From NCBI RefSeq assembly GCF_965204935.1, contig NZ_CBDBFO010000002.1: a stretch of 64,000 nucleotides of DNA. One strand, 5' to 3'. This document shows positions 52,503 to 61,108 of this stretch, piece by piece. The notes under the pieces are model-generated. The model saw only the letters and a list, made by a program, of their open reading frames with translations. It searched no databases and was not told the DNA's origin. Positions within the stretch are counted from its first letter, which is position 1; every line of letters starts with the position of its first letter. Source of the DNA: Hoeflea_A sp965204935 (GTDB lineage: Bacteria; Pseudomonadota; Alphaproteobacteria; Rhizobiales; Rhizobiaceae). The translations under genes were made by a program, and so were the position numbers.

Positions 52503-55205
52503 ATGACGACAGGAACTGCCAAACGACGGAATGTATCGCTTGTTCTTGCAGCTGCGGCGACCGGTGTCTTGCTTTGCGGCGGAGAGCGGGCGCAGGCGGC
52601 ACCGGATGTCGGCGTAGCGGCCGCGGTCAATCTGAACGCCAACAGCATACGTGGCGGCGGCGCGCCGAAAGTGGTCACGCTCGGGCAGCCGATCATCTTC
52701 AACGAGCGTATCGTCACCGACACATCCGGCCTGGTGCAGATCCTCCTCGTCGACGGCACGACCTTCACCATCGGTCCGGGTTGCGAATTGACCATCGACG
52801 AATTTGTCTACAATCCCAATACCGGCGACGCCAAGGTCGTGGCGACCATCGCCAAAGGCGCTTTCCGCTTCATCGGCGGCCAGACCAGCCGTTCCAGGGA
52901 CGGGGCGAAAATCAACACGCCCGTCGGCACGATCGGTATCCGAGGCGGCGTACTCACGGGTGACTGCCCTACCAGCGATTGTACGTTTACATCATTGTCG
53001 GGCGATGCCGAACTCACAGACAATAGCGGCAGGAAGAGGGCTTTTGGCGGTCTAACGGTAAAGACATCCGACAATGGCAAAAATACAAAAGTTGCTTTTA
53101 CAACCGAAGAAGACATCCAGGATGCTCAGGATTCGACGACCGGAAGTGACAGCCAGAACGGCAGTTCATCCAGAATTCCCGACAACGAAGGCGTCGTCGA
53201 TTCGGGTATCGCCAAGTTCAACACTGAATCCGAGCAGGTGCAGACGGAAATTGCTGCACAAGGTTCAGGGCTGTTGGAAACCAGCGACACAGACGAAGCA
53301 GACGAGTCAATTACCGACGATGCGGCCCAAGGCGATATCCAGGACGATGCGGTTTTCGTTTCGGTCCCGGGACGGGTCTATACCGCGCCCGACGTCTACA
53401 ACACGGACTATGGTGGAACGATTGTCGGCGGAGGATCACGCGGCCTCGTTGGAAGCACTCCCGAAACCGAGTTCAACGTCGATCTTGGCATTGGCAGCGG
53501 ACAGTTGACCGGGACGTCGCCGTTCGGTGGATTCATCAGCATACCGGACCTGACCGGAAGCCAGGGGGACAATGGCCTTGAAAGCATCAGCGTCAGCGGC
53601 ACGTCGCCTGTCGGACCGATCAGCGGCACCGCCTATGCCGGCGCCGGCGATTTTGCGGCCTATATGCTCGGCATCAACGGCCAGCCGACGGATCCCTATT
53701 ACATCATCGCCGGAACAGCGACCGACCTCAGTTTCATCGCCGGCCAGTCGAGCGATGTCCGCGTCTATTCGCTGACGAATGATCCTATTCAAAACATCGG
53801 TGTGCCCTTTTTCAGTCCGGTTCACTACGGTTCGCTCGACAACACCAGCCAGACCGATCTGTTGATTGTTGAAACAGGCTCCATTTACTTCCAGAGCTTC
53901 CTGACCTGGGCTGACATCAGCGGCTCGGGCAGCAATCAACGCAGCGCGATCCTTGTGACAGCCGGTGGAGGCAGCGACTTTCCGGGCGGCACCAATGCGC
54001 GGTTGTCCACCAACAGAAGAGGCAGTTATCGCGGCACGGCCGCCGGTCCTCAACTCAACATACGCGGCGGCGGCATCGAAACGATCCCGGGGGCCAATGG
54101 CCACCACGTCTTCGGCGCCAATGCAGAGAATTTTGTCGTCGGGACGGCAATCGACCCGCTCGTCAGCGCATTTTACGACATTCCGACGGATATCTGCTTC
54201 TTCTATGACTGCTCATCACCTGTCATCCCTGAAGATACGGACCTTGTCTACAGCACACATCATGTGGCCGACCTCGTCAGTGAAACAGCGAAACCGGTTT
54301 CTACACGCTCAACGCCCTTCGCCACCGGCTTCATGGTCGGCATGGCAGAGCCAAGAACAGAAGGTTATTTCAATCCTTACATTGTTGTCTCCACCGGGCC
54401 CTTTAATCTCGCTTTCGATGAAGCGAGCAGCACGATCGCTGCTTCCGGCACCGTGACGGACATCAACAACGCCAATAGCGTCGTCGACAGCATGTTTATT
54501 CCCTTCGGTTTCTACAACGGAGATTTCGGCGCGAGCACGTTTGTGGATGACGATACCTATGGCGCGACGCACAATGGCAATTCGGACAATACGCGCCTGA
54601 TAACAGACGACGGCCAGAACGTGCCGGCCGACAAACAAGTTCCGGGGAGCTACATCGTCTCCGGCCGCGCAGCTCCGATTCCCGGCTACAAACATTGCAC
54701 GCAATGCGATTTCGCGGACTGGGGCTGGTGGGGAACGCGCGTGGTCGCCGACTATGACGACAACGGAAACACACTGCGGCGCGACGAAAAGGTGCATATG
54801 GGCACCTGGGTCGCCGGCGACATAACAAGTACGGCCGATCTGCCGGGCGGAGCGACCAACGCATCCTATCTCGGCACCGCCATCGCCAACATCGCAAGTT
54901 CAACCGGCGATCAATATATCGCCACGGGCGACTTCTCGCTCAACATCGATTTGTCGAACAGAAGCGGCAACCTGGCGATCAACGGTCTCGATGGCGCCAA
55001 CTACACGGCTACGGTGTCGGATGCCTCGGTTGGTGGTCTGGCTTTGTATTCAGGAAGCTTGACCGGCGTGACCAACGGCATCACCGGCGGCGTCACAGGC
55101 GCGCTCGTCAATGACGGAGCAGCGATTGCGGCCGGGACGATCGGTCAGTTCCATGCCGCGGGTTCCGGCAATCAGGTTGTCGGAACATTCATGGGCAAAC
55201 AATAA
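52503..55205 (+). CDS. FecR-domain surface protein with TbpB-like C-terminal barrel
   Basis: Exported protein of 900 residues with a Sec signal (LVLAAAATGVLLCGGERAQA). Residues about 55-150 are a FecR domain (LVQILLVDGTTFTIGPGCEL, KVVATIAKGAFRFIGGQTSR, INTPVGTIGIRGG). A long acidic, Gly/Ser/Thr-rich middle follows. The last 180 residues include HCTQCDFADWGWWGT and VHMGTWVAGD, then repeated strands like GDFSLNIDLSNRSGNLAING and a closing GSGNQVVGTFMGKQ, close to TbpB-type handle/barrel domains. It lies 4 bp behind the Slam-like gene and is its likely cargo. No lipobox is present. Confidence 0.75.
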   Translation: MTTGTAKRRNVSLVLAAAATGVLLCGGERAQAAPDVGVAAAVNLNANSIRGGGAPKVVTLGQPIIFNERIVTDTSGLVQILLVDGTTFTIGPGCELTIDEFVYNPNTGDAKVVATIAKGAFRFIGGQTSRSRDGAKINTPVGTIGIRGGVLTGDCPTSDCTFTSLSGDAELTDNSGRKRAFGGLTVKTSDNGKNTKVAFTTEEDIQDAQDSTTGSDSQNGSSSRIPDNEGVVDSGIAKFNTESEQVQTEIAAQGSGLLETSDTDEADESITDDAAQGDIQDDAVFVSVPGRVYTAPDVYNTDYGGTIVGGGSRGLVGSTPETEFNVDLGIGSGQLTGTSPFGGFISIPDLTGSQGDNGLESISVSGTSPVGPISGTAYAGAGDFAAYMLGINGQPTDPYYIIAGTATDLSFIAGQSSDVRVYSLTNDPIQNIGVPFFSPVHYGSLDNTSQTDLLIVETGSIYFQSFLTWADISGSGSNQRSAILVTAGGGSDFPGGTNARLSTNRRGSYRGTAAGPQLNIRGGGIETIPGANGHHVFGANAENFVVGTAIDPLVSAFYDIPTDICFFYDCSSPVIPEDTDLVYSTHHVADLVSETAKPVSTRSTPFATGFMVGMAEPRTEGYFNPYIVVSTGPFNLAFDEASSTIAASGTVTDINNANSVVDSMFIPFGFYNGDFGASTFVDDDTYGATHNGNSDNTRLITDDGQNVPADKQVPGSYIVSGRAAPIPGYKHCTQCDFADWGWWGTRVVADYDDNGNTLRRDEKVHMGTWVAGDITSTADLPGGATNASYLGTAIANIASSTGDQYIATGDFSLNIDLSNRSGNLAINGLDGANYTATVSDASVGGLALYSGSLTGVTNGITGGVTGALVNDGAAIAAGTIGQFHAAGSGNQVVGTFMGKQ

Positions 55206-55214
55206 GCTTGCGCC

Positions 55215-56750
55215 CTACTCGCCGACCTCCTTGATCGGCATCGGCGCCGGCACCGGGCATGCCGCCTGGTCGGGCTGGTTGGGCAGCGTTATCCGGAAAC
55301 GCGTTCCCGGGCCAGGCTTGTCGGCAAGGGTTATCGAGCCGCCATGGGCGCGTACGAGTTCGCTGGCGATTGCAAGGCCAAGGCCGGTTCCGCCGGAGCG
55401 CGCCGAGCCGCGAAACGCTGTAAAGAGATTCTCCCGCGCCTTCGGCGGCATGCCGGGTCCCGTGTCGTCAATGTCAATCGTCGCAGTGCCCTCCGACACC
55501 GAGGCGGATACGGTAATACGCCGCACGATCGCCAGGTCGTCGGCCCCGTCGGCGGTCAGAGCCTGGACCGCGTTGCGGCAAAGATTGTGGATCACCCGAA
55601 AGAGCTGCTCGCTGTCGGCCTCGATCTCAAGGCCTGCCGGAACATCGATCACGAAATCGATGGGCGATGGCTCGGGCACTGCTTCGCCGTCCGGACGCAG
55701 ATCCGCGTCGACGATGAGCATGTCCCGCACATCCGTCACCAGGGCGGCGAAATCAACCAGGCGTCGATTGGGCTCCGCCTCATTGGCACGCCCGTAGTCG
55801 AGAACTTCGCGGGTATAGTCGACGGCCCGGTCCATGGTCCGGATCAGCTTCGGCGCGAAGCGCTTGACGATCGGGTCGTCAACCATCGAAAGCCGGTCCG
55901 ACATGAGCTGGGCAGAGGCGAGAATGTTGCGCATGTCATGGTTGATCTTCGAGACCGCGAGGCCGAGATTTGCCAGATGCTGCTGTTTCTTGAGCGTCGC
56001 CTGCAACTCCTGCTGCATGGATTGCAGGTGCCGTTCGGCAATACCGATCTCATCATTGATTTCGCGCGGCGTGATCACCCGTGCCGGGTCATCCGGATCG
56101 CGCGAGAAATCCTGCATGCTTGATGTCATGTGGCGTATCGGACGGATCATCATGGCGTTGATGGCAATGAAGACGAGTCCGGCCGTGAACAGGGAAATCA
56201 GTACCGAAAGGAAGAACACATTGCGCCCGTAAACCAGCATCGCATTGCGCAGCGGATCCTCCTCCATGACCACGTCGATCATCATGGAACTGCCTTCCAC
56301 CGGACCGTAGACCCGGATGATCCGGTCGTCGGAAAACAGGGTGACAAAGGCGTCCCTTATGGCGGCAAAGGGCGAGACGGAGGAAAGGTCGTATTGCTGA
56401 TCGACATTCGGCGGCATGTCGGACGCCGCGATCAGCCGGCTCATATTTCCGGTCTTGAGGGCGATCGACTTGGTCCCGGTTGCCATCAGCGCGTCATTCT
56501 GGATCGGACGCGGCAACTCCATGTTTTCCCAGCCCTCGACAACCAGGCTGGCAGCGGCCGCCGTGCGCAGGCGGTCCTCAAGCCAGCGCATGCGCATATT
56601 GGCCACCGACGGGACAAAGATCAGTACTTCCGCCACCATGACAAACAGGACTGTCAGCATCAGAAGCTTGCCTGACAGGCTGTGCCATGGTTTCTGCTTG
56701 CCGTTGGCGCTTAGCGTCTCGCGCCTGTCCGTGCCGTCGCCCGAATCCAT
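55215..56750 (-). CDS. Membrane sensor histidine kinase
   Basis: Product of 511 residues. Two membrane helices (LLMLTVLFVMVAEVLIFVPS and VFFLSVLISLFTAGLVFIAI) enclose a periplasmic sensor of about 120 residues. Next are a HAMP linker (MIRPIRHMTSSMQDFSRDPD), a short coiled coil and a histidine box with LGLAVSKINHDMRNILASAQ (H271). The ATPase domain shows HNLCRNAVQAL, DIDDTGPGMPPK and GGTGLGLAIASELVRAHGG. No response regulator gene is adjacent, so its partner must be elsewhere. It converges with the FecR gene. Confidence 0.9.
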   Translation of the reverse strand: MDSGDGTDRRETLSANGKQKPWHSLSGKLLMLTVLFVMVAEVLIFVPSVANMRMRWLEDRLRTAAAASLVVEGWENMELPRPIQNDALMATGTKSIALKTGNMSRLIAASDMPPNVDQQYDLSSVSPFAAIRDAFVTLFSDDRIIRVYGPVEGSSMMIDVVMEEDPLRNAMLVYGRNVFFLSVLISLFTAGLVFIAINAMMIRPIRHMTSSMQDFSRDPDDPARVITPREINDEIGIAERHLQSMQQELQATLKKQQHLANLGLAVSKINHDMRNILASAQLMSDRLSMVDDPIVKRFAPKLIRTMDRAVDYTREVLDYGRANEAEPNRRLVDFAALVTDVRDMLIVDADLRPDGEAVPEPSPIDFVIDVPAGLEIEADSEQLFRVIHNLCRNAVQALTADGADDLAIVRRITVSASVSEGTATIDIDDTGPGMPPKARENLFTAFRGSARSGGTGLGLAIASELVRAHGGSITLADKPGPGTRFRITLPNQPDQAACPVPAPMPIKEVGE

Positions 56751-56854
56751 TGCAATTCCCGGATCAACTGTAACCGCTTGGGCCTTCTGCGTTTCGGAGC
56801 AAGTCCCTCGCCTGCTGCCCGTCGGGCATTGCTACACCAAAGGACAGGTCCTGC

Positions 56855-58282
56855 CTATCCAAAACGACGCAATATCCCGATGATACGGCGGACGAACGGT
56901 TTGCGTGTCATCGGACTATAATAGGTAATTGCGGCGCGCTTTCCAATCTCGGCCATGGTCGGATAGGGCGGCACATAGCCGCGAACATTGGAAAGCCGCA
57001 TCTTGTTGGCAATTGCCAGCGCCCACATATTGATCATCTCCCCGGCGCCGGCACCGGCGATGGAGACGCCGACAACCCTGCCCTTCCTGTCGGTCACGAG
57101 CTTGATCAGACCGTCGGTCTTGCGCTCGGCCAGGGCACGGTCGTTCTCCGCGTAGGGCCACCGCAGGACATGTATCTCTCCATGCTTTTCCCGTGCCTGC
57201 TTCTCGCTGAGCCCAACATGGGCAAGTTCGGGATCGGTATAGGTGGCCCAGGGTATGATCGTGCTGTTTTCCTTTGCCGGAGCCCGGAAAAGGATCTGCT
57301 GGACGACAAGACCCGCATGGTAGCCGGCAACATGGGTAAACTGCAGCCCGCCGGCCACATCGCCGATGGCGAAGACACGGCGGTTGGTCGTTTTCAGATT
57401 TGGCTCAACCTTGATGCCCTTGCGGTCATATTCGATGCCGGCCTCGGTCAGGCCGATGCCCTCGACATTTGCGGCCCGGCCCGTGGCGACCAGGATGTGC
57501 GAGCCGTCAACTGTCCGTTCGCCGTCTTCCGTCTCCACGGTGACGCGCACGCCGGCTCGGCCGAATTTCTTGACGCCCGTGACCGACGCGCCCTCCATGA
57601 TCGTCACACCCTCGGACCGGATCCGGTCGAGCACGATTGCCGCGAGTTCGGGATCGTCCTTGCCGAGCGCCTTCAGCCCCTCGATGACAGTGACTTCGGA
57701 ACCGAGACGCCGGTGAGCCTGGGCCATTTCCATGCCGATGGGGCCACCGCCGATGACGATCAGGTGGCGGGCCCTCTGCGTCCGGTCAAAGAGGGTTTCA
57801 TTGGTGAGATAATCAACTGTATCGAGGCCGGGGATCGGCGGTACGAAGGGTGACGAACCGGTTGCGACAACAAAACGCCGTGCCTTGATTTCGTAATCGC
57901 CGGCAACAACCGTGTCCGGATCGGTAAAGGCAGCCGACGTTTCAATCACCTTGACGCCGAGTGCCGTGAAACGTTCGACGGAGTCATTCGGCGCGATCGC
58001 GCCGATGACCGAATGGATGTGTTGGTGAACTTTCTTGTAGTCGATCTTTGCCTCACCGGCGTTGACCCCGAAATGCGGTGCCTCGGCGATAGCATGGGCG
58101 TGCTTGCCGGCCGCAATGATCGCCTTCGAAGGAACACAGCCATAGTTCAGGCAGTCGCCACCCATCTTGCCTTTTTCTATGAGCACAACGTCGACACCGA
58201 AGGCGGCGGCCGCGGCGGCAACAGTCAGCCCGCCTGATCCGGCGCCGATAACACAGATGTCAGGGCGAAGCGTGGTGGTCAT
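56855..58282 (-). CDS. FAD-dependent disulfide oxidoreductase (LpdA/MerA-like)
   Basis: Product of 475 residues of the class I pyridine nucleotide-disulfide oxidoreductases. FAD site ICVIGAGSGGLTVAAAAAAF; redox-active GGDCLNYGCVPSK (C44, C49); NAD(P) site LIVIGGGPIGMEMAQAHRRL; second FAD block VFAIGDVAGG. The C terminus lacks the HPT-x-x-E His-Glu pair of true lipoamide dehydrogenase, and has GYVPPYPTMAEIGKRAAITY instead, so the substrate is probably different. It sits next to a TVP38 membrane protein gene, a pairing seen in many bacteria. Confidence 0.9.
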   Translation of the reverse strand: MTTTLRPDICVIGAGSGGLTVAAAAAAFGVDVVLIEKGKMGGDCLNYGCVPSKAIIAAGKHAHAIAEAPHFGVNAGEAKIDYKKVHQHIHSVIGAIAPNDSVERFTALGVKVIETSAAFTDPDTVVAGDYEIKARRFVVATGSSPFVPPIPGLDTVDYLTNETLFDRTQRARHLIVIGGGPIGMEMAQAHRRLGSEVTVIEGLKALGKDDPELAAIVLDRIRSEGVTIMEGASVTGVKKFGRAGVRVTVETEDGERTVDGSHILVATGRAANVEGIGLTEAGIEYDRKGIKVEPNLKTTNRRVFAIGDVAGGLQFTHVAGYHAGLVVQQILFRAPAKENSTIIPWATYTDPELAHVGLSEKQAREKHGEIHVLRWPYAENDRALAERKTDGLIKLVTDRKGRVVGVSIAGAGAGEMINMWALAIANKMRLSNVRGYVPPYPTMAEIGKRAAITYYSPMTRKPFVRRIIGILRRFG

Positions 58283-58366
58283 GAAATTTACTCCAAAGAC
58301 AGTAATTTTTGGTGCGCGCAGTGCGGCCGCATGGCGCAGCAGGTCAGCCGGGCACTGGCAGAATAA

Positions 58367-59179
58367 TCAGAATTCGCGGCCTGCGCGGAATTTTTTGATG
58401 ATGAACGGGATGGCTGCCACAACCGCGAGCGCTGCAAAGGCAATCGTCAGTTCGACGGTCACAAGGTCGGTCAACGATACATCGCGACCTGCATCCTTGG
58501 CGGACTGTATGACACTGTCGAGGCCCTGACCGAGATAGCAGTAGGCGTAAGTCCCCGGCAGGATGCCGATAAAGGTTGCCGCGACATAGATGCGCAGCGG
58601 CACGTTGAAAAGGGCTGGTGCAATATTGATGACAAAGAACGGAAAAACCGGAGCCAGCCGCAGCACGAGCAGGAAACCAAAGGCGTTTTCCTCGAAACTG
58701 TGCGCCAGCTTGGCAACCGACGGGCCCGCCATCTTCTCAAGAAAATCGCCAAGCGCCGTGCGGGCCGCAAGAAAAATGATGGAAGCGCCGATTGTCGCCG
58801 CAAAGGCGGTCAGCGTTCCGGCGAGCAACCATCCGAACACGAAACCGCCAAGAATGGTCAGCAGCGAGGCTGCGGGAAAGGAGAATGCGACCGCAAGGAC
58901 GTAGATGACGAAATAGACCGCGCTCGCCATCACGATGTTCTCGGACACATGCGCCTTCAGCGTATCGCGGTTCTCGATGAGCGATTCAAGCGTCAGATAT
59001 TCGTGCAGGCCGAACATATAGCCGACAGCAAGGCCGCAGGCGATCACGGCAATCGGAGCAAAGCGCTTCAGTTTTGCGCCCGAGCCTGTATTTCCAACTG
59101 CGCCGTTTTCCTCCATGGCCGACTGCCGGTCCAGCTCCTGTACCGCCTCCTGATCGACGGGTTTGCTGTCAGTGATCAT
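58367..59179 (-). CDS. TVP38/TMEM64 (DedA-like) membrane protein
   Basis: Product of 270 residues with five to six hydrophobic segments. The SNARE-associated/VTT domain signature is seen as FPAASLLTILGGFVFGWLLA followed by FGWLLAGTLTAFAATIGASI and, later, FLLVLRLAPVFPFFVINIAP. The domain is linked to lipid scrambling in relatives. It lies 84 bp upstream of the oxidoreductase gene in the same direction, so the two are probably co-transcribed. Confidence 0.88.
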   Translation of the reverse strand: MITDSKPVDQEAVQELDRQSAMEENGAVGNTGSGAKLKRFAPIAVIACGLAVGYMFGLHEYLTLESLIENRDTLKAHVSENIVMASAVYFVIYVLAVAFSFPAASLLTILGGFVFGWLLAGTLTAFAATIGASIIFLAARTALGDFLEKMAGPSVAKLAHSFEENAFGFLLVLRLAPVFPFFVINIAPALFNVPLRIYVAATFIGILPGTYAYCYLGQGLDSVIQSAKDAGRDVSLTDLVTVELTIAFAALAVVAAIPFIIKKFRAGREF

Positions 59180-59349
59180 GGCGCGCTCCTGGTTCGGTCA
59201 CTCGAAACCGGCGCGCCTTTGACGCGGCCCGGTGATGCGAACCTATGTAACCCGCGCACAACCTTCCAATGAATTCCACTCCCATTTTCGAAAGTGTATG
59301 TGACCATGGACACGCCGATGCTCACAATGCCGTGAACCGAAACGCCGCG

Positions 59350-60183
59350 CTACGAGCCCAGATTTACATCGTTCAACGACCAGTCATAGACGAAACGGCC
59401 AAGGGAAGCAGCCCCGATCGCTGCCTTGTGCTGCGGTTCGGCAAAGGCGCTCCAGTGCTGCTTCAGACGGGATTTTCCGCCGAAGTCGCCAGCATACCAG
59501 GAATAAATCTTGGACGCGGTGATGCGACCGCCTCTTACGGCAACGCCGCGCGAATGGTTGACATAATCGCGCGCATTTTGCGCCAGCAGCCTGTCGACAT
59601 TCCGGGCGGTGTAGGCCTCGACAAAGAGATTGGGACATGAATAGGACGCGCAATTCAATCCGTAGTGGGACATCGGGTCGGAAAAAAGCGGGCGTACGAT
59701 GCGGTGCTCAATGTCGTCGAGCGACAATTGCGCTCCCTCAACCGTCAGGATTTTCCTGGACCAGGGTCCCGAGCCGAATATTCCGCCGCCGCCGAGATTG
59801 ATCTTCTTGATCGACGTGACCGGATAATAGTCGGTCACCACGTCCAGCGTCGCCGCATTGTAGAGGTTGATCCAGTATGCGTGGCCTTCGGCCACCGACA
59901 ATGTCGTCGGGCGCACCTGCTGCATGGCCACGATGTAGGATTTCAGTGCCCTGTGCCCATCCGATTTCAGGCGGCGGTAATCGACCGTGTTGTAAGCCTC
60001 GGCGTCGCTGACGACATAGGCCCGGAGTATTTGCCCGAACGCCGCATGGTCGACTGTTCCGCTTCCACGCGGCCGCAGCGCGGTCATCGGACTGGCGGCC
60101 TGCGCCGTACCCGTCTTCGTCAGGGCGGCGACACCAAAGGCGGCGGAGCCGGTCAAGAGGGTGCGGCGTGTGATTGCTGTCAT
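59350..60183 (-). CDS. DUF547 protein with Tat-type signal
   Basis: Product of 277 residues. The N terminus TRRTLLTGSAAFGVAALT has a twin-arginine and a hydrophobic stretch ending near AQAAS, so Tat export is likely. The DUF547 body shows ALKSYIVAMQQVRPTTLSVA, AYWINLYNAATLDVVTDYYP and LNCASYSCPNLFVEAYTARN (Cys-His-type catalytic-like region). Function unknown; a transglutaminase-like fold is suspected for the family. Confidence 0.85.
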   Translation of the reverse strand: MTAITRRTLLTGSAAFGVAALTKTGTAQAASPMTALRPRGSGTVDHAAFGQILRAYVVSDAEAYNTVDYRRLKSDGHRALKSYIVAMQQVRPTTLSVAEGHAYWINLYNAATLDVVTDYYPVTSIKKINLGGGGIFGSGPWSRKILTVEGAQLSLDDIEHRIVRPLFSDPMSHYGLNCASYSCPNLFVEAYTARNVDRLLAQNARDYVNHSRGVAVRGGRITASKIYSWYAGDFGGKSRLKQHWSAFAEPQHKAAIGAASLGRFVYDWSLNDVNLGS

Positions 60184-60539
60184 GGGTCAACTCCGGTCCG
60201 GTTGCGTTGGTGTGCCGGCATCACGAAGATCGTATTGCCGTTCCGGACAAAATTGCGTGCCGATCCCTTGCAGGCAATGCGCGGACCGCCGATCTCACTG
60301 CCATGTGAAGGAAGGTGATTGGTCCGCATCGGTGGCGGGCGTTTCGCACGGCCTCAGAAACGATCACGTTCGGGGCCGCGCGATTGACTTGCAGCGGGCT
60401 TTCTGCGTATAAGCCGCGCACGTTCGGGTTAGGCTATCCGGCGCATGATATTTTGTGCTTTCGCCACCCAGACGGTAATCGCAACGCTACTGTTTTCCGA
60501 CAGTCTGAAGAAGGGCCGCACACCGCGGTATTTAAATAA
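60184..60539. promoter_or_regulatory. Upstream region of rpmH with sigma-70 type promoter
   Basis: 356 bp between divergent genes. TTGACT at 60384-60389 and TATAAG at 60408-60413 with an 18-base spacer form a strong promoter for rpmH, leaving a 5' leader of about 120 nt. No other gene or clear riboswitch was seen. Confidence 0.7.
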
Positions 60540-60677
60540 ATGACCAAGCGTACCTTTCAACCGTCCAAACTCGTGCGCAAGCGCCGCCACGGCTTCCGCT
60601 CGCGCATCGCAACCAAGGGTGGCCGCAGGGTTATCGCCGCGCGCCGCGCACGCGGGCGCAAGCGTCTTTCGGCTTAA
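60540..60677 (+). CDS. rpmH: Ribosomal protein bL34
   Basis: 45-residue basic protein: MTKRTFQPSKLVRKRRHGFR, SRIATKGGRRVIAARRARGR, KRLSA. Characteristic of bL34 throughout; the extra Thr after Met is a small variation. It is followed 29 bp later by rnpA. Confidence 0.97.
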   Translation: MTKRTFQPSKLVRKRRHGFRSRIATKGGRRVIAARRARGRKRLSA

Positions 60678-60706
60678 ATCAGGACCCCTTAAACGAAGCA
60701 GGGCCC

Positions 60707-61108
60707 ATGCCGCCTATCAGGCAATCGCCGGTCATCGGAAGGCTGACAAAACGTTCCGATTTTCTGGCCGTTCGCAAGGGTGAACGGCGAAAGGGTCCTT
60801 ATTTCGTTCTGGAAGTGCTGGACCGTGGTATCGCGGGCGAAGCACCGCGCATCGGCTACACGGTCACAAAACGACAAGGCAACGCGGTCGAACGCAACCG
60901 CATCAGGCGGCGGTTGAGAGAAGCCGTCCGCCTGAAGGCCGGGTTTGATTTGAAGCCGGGCCATGACTATGTGGTGGTTGCCCGGCGCGACGCGCTCGGG
61001 GCACCGTTCGCAGACCTGACTGAATCGCTTGCCCGGCGTATCAGCCGGCCTCAGGCCGCAAAGCGAGACCAGCGCAGCGGCCCAACGCCGAACAACAGGA
61101 CCGAATGA
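60707..61108 (+). CDS. rnpA: Ribonuclease P protein component
   Basis: Protein subunit of RNase P, which matures tRNA 5' ends. Product of 133 residues with RLTKRSDFLAVRKGERRKGP, then the RNR signature KRQGNAVERNRIRRRLREAV and YVVVARRDALGAPFADLTES. The end overlaps the yidC start by 4 bp. Part of the usual rpmH-rnpA-yidC cluster. Confidence 0.96.
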   Translation: MPPIRQSPVIGRLTKRSDFLAVRKGERRKGPYFVLEVLDRGIAGEAPRIGYTVTKRQGNAVERNRIRRRLREAVRLKAGFDLKPGHDYVVVARRDALGAPFADLTESLARRISRPQAAKRDQRSGPTPNNRTE

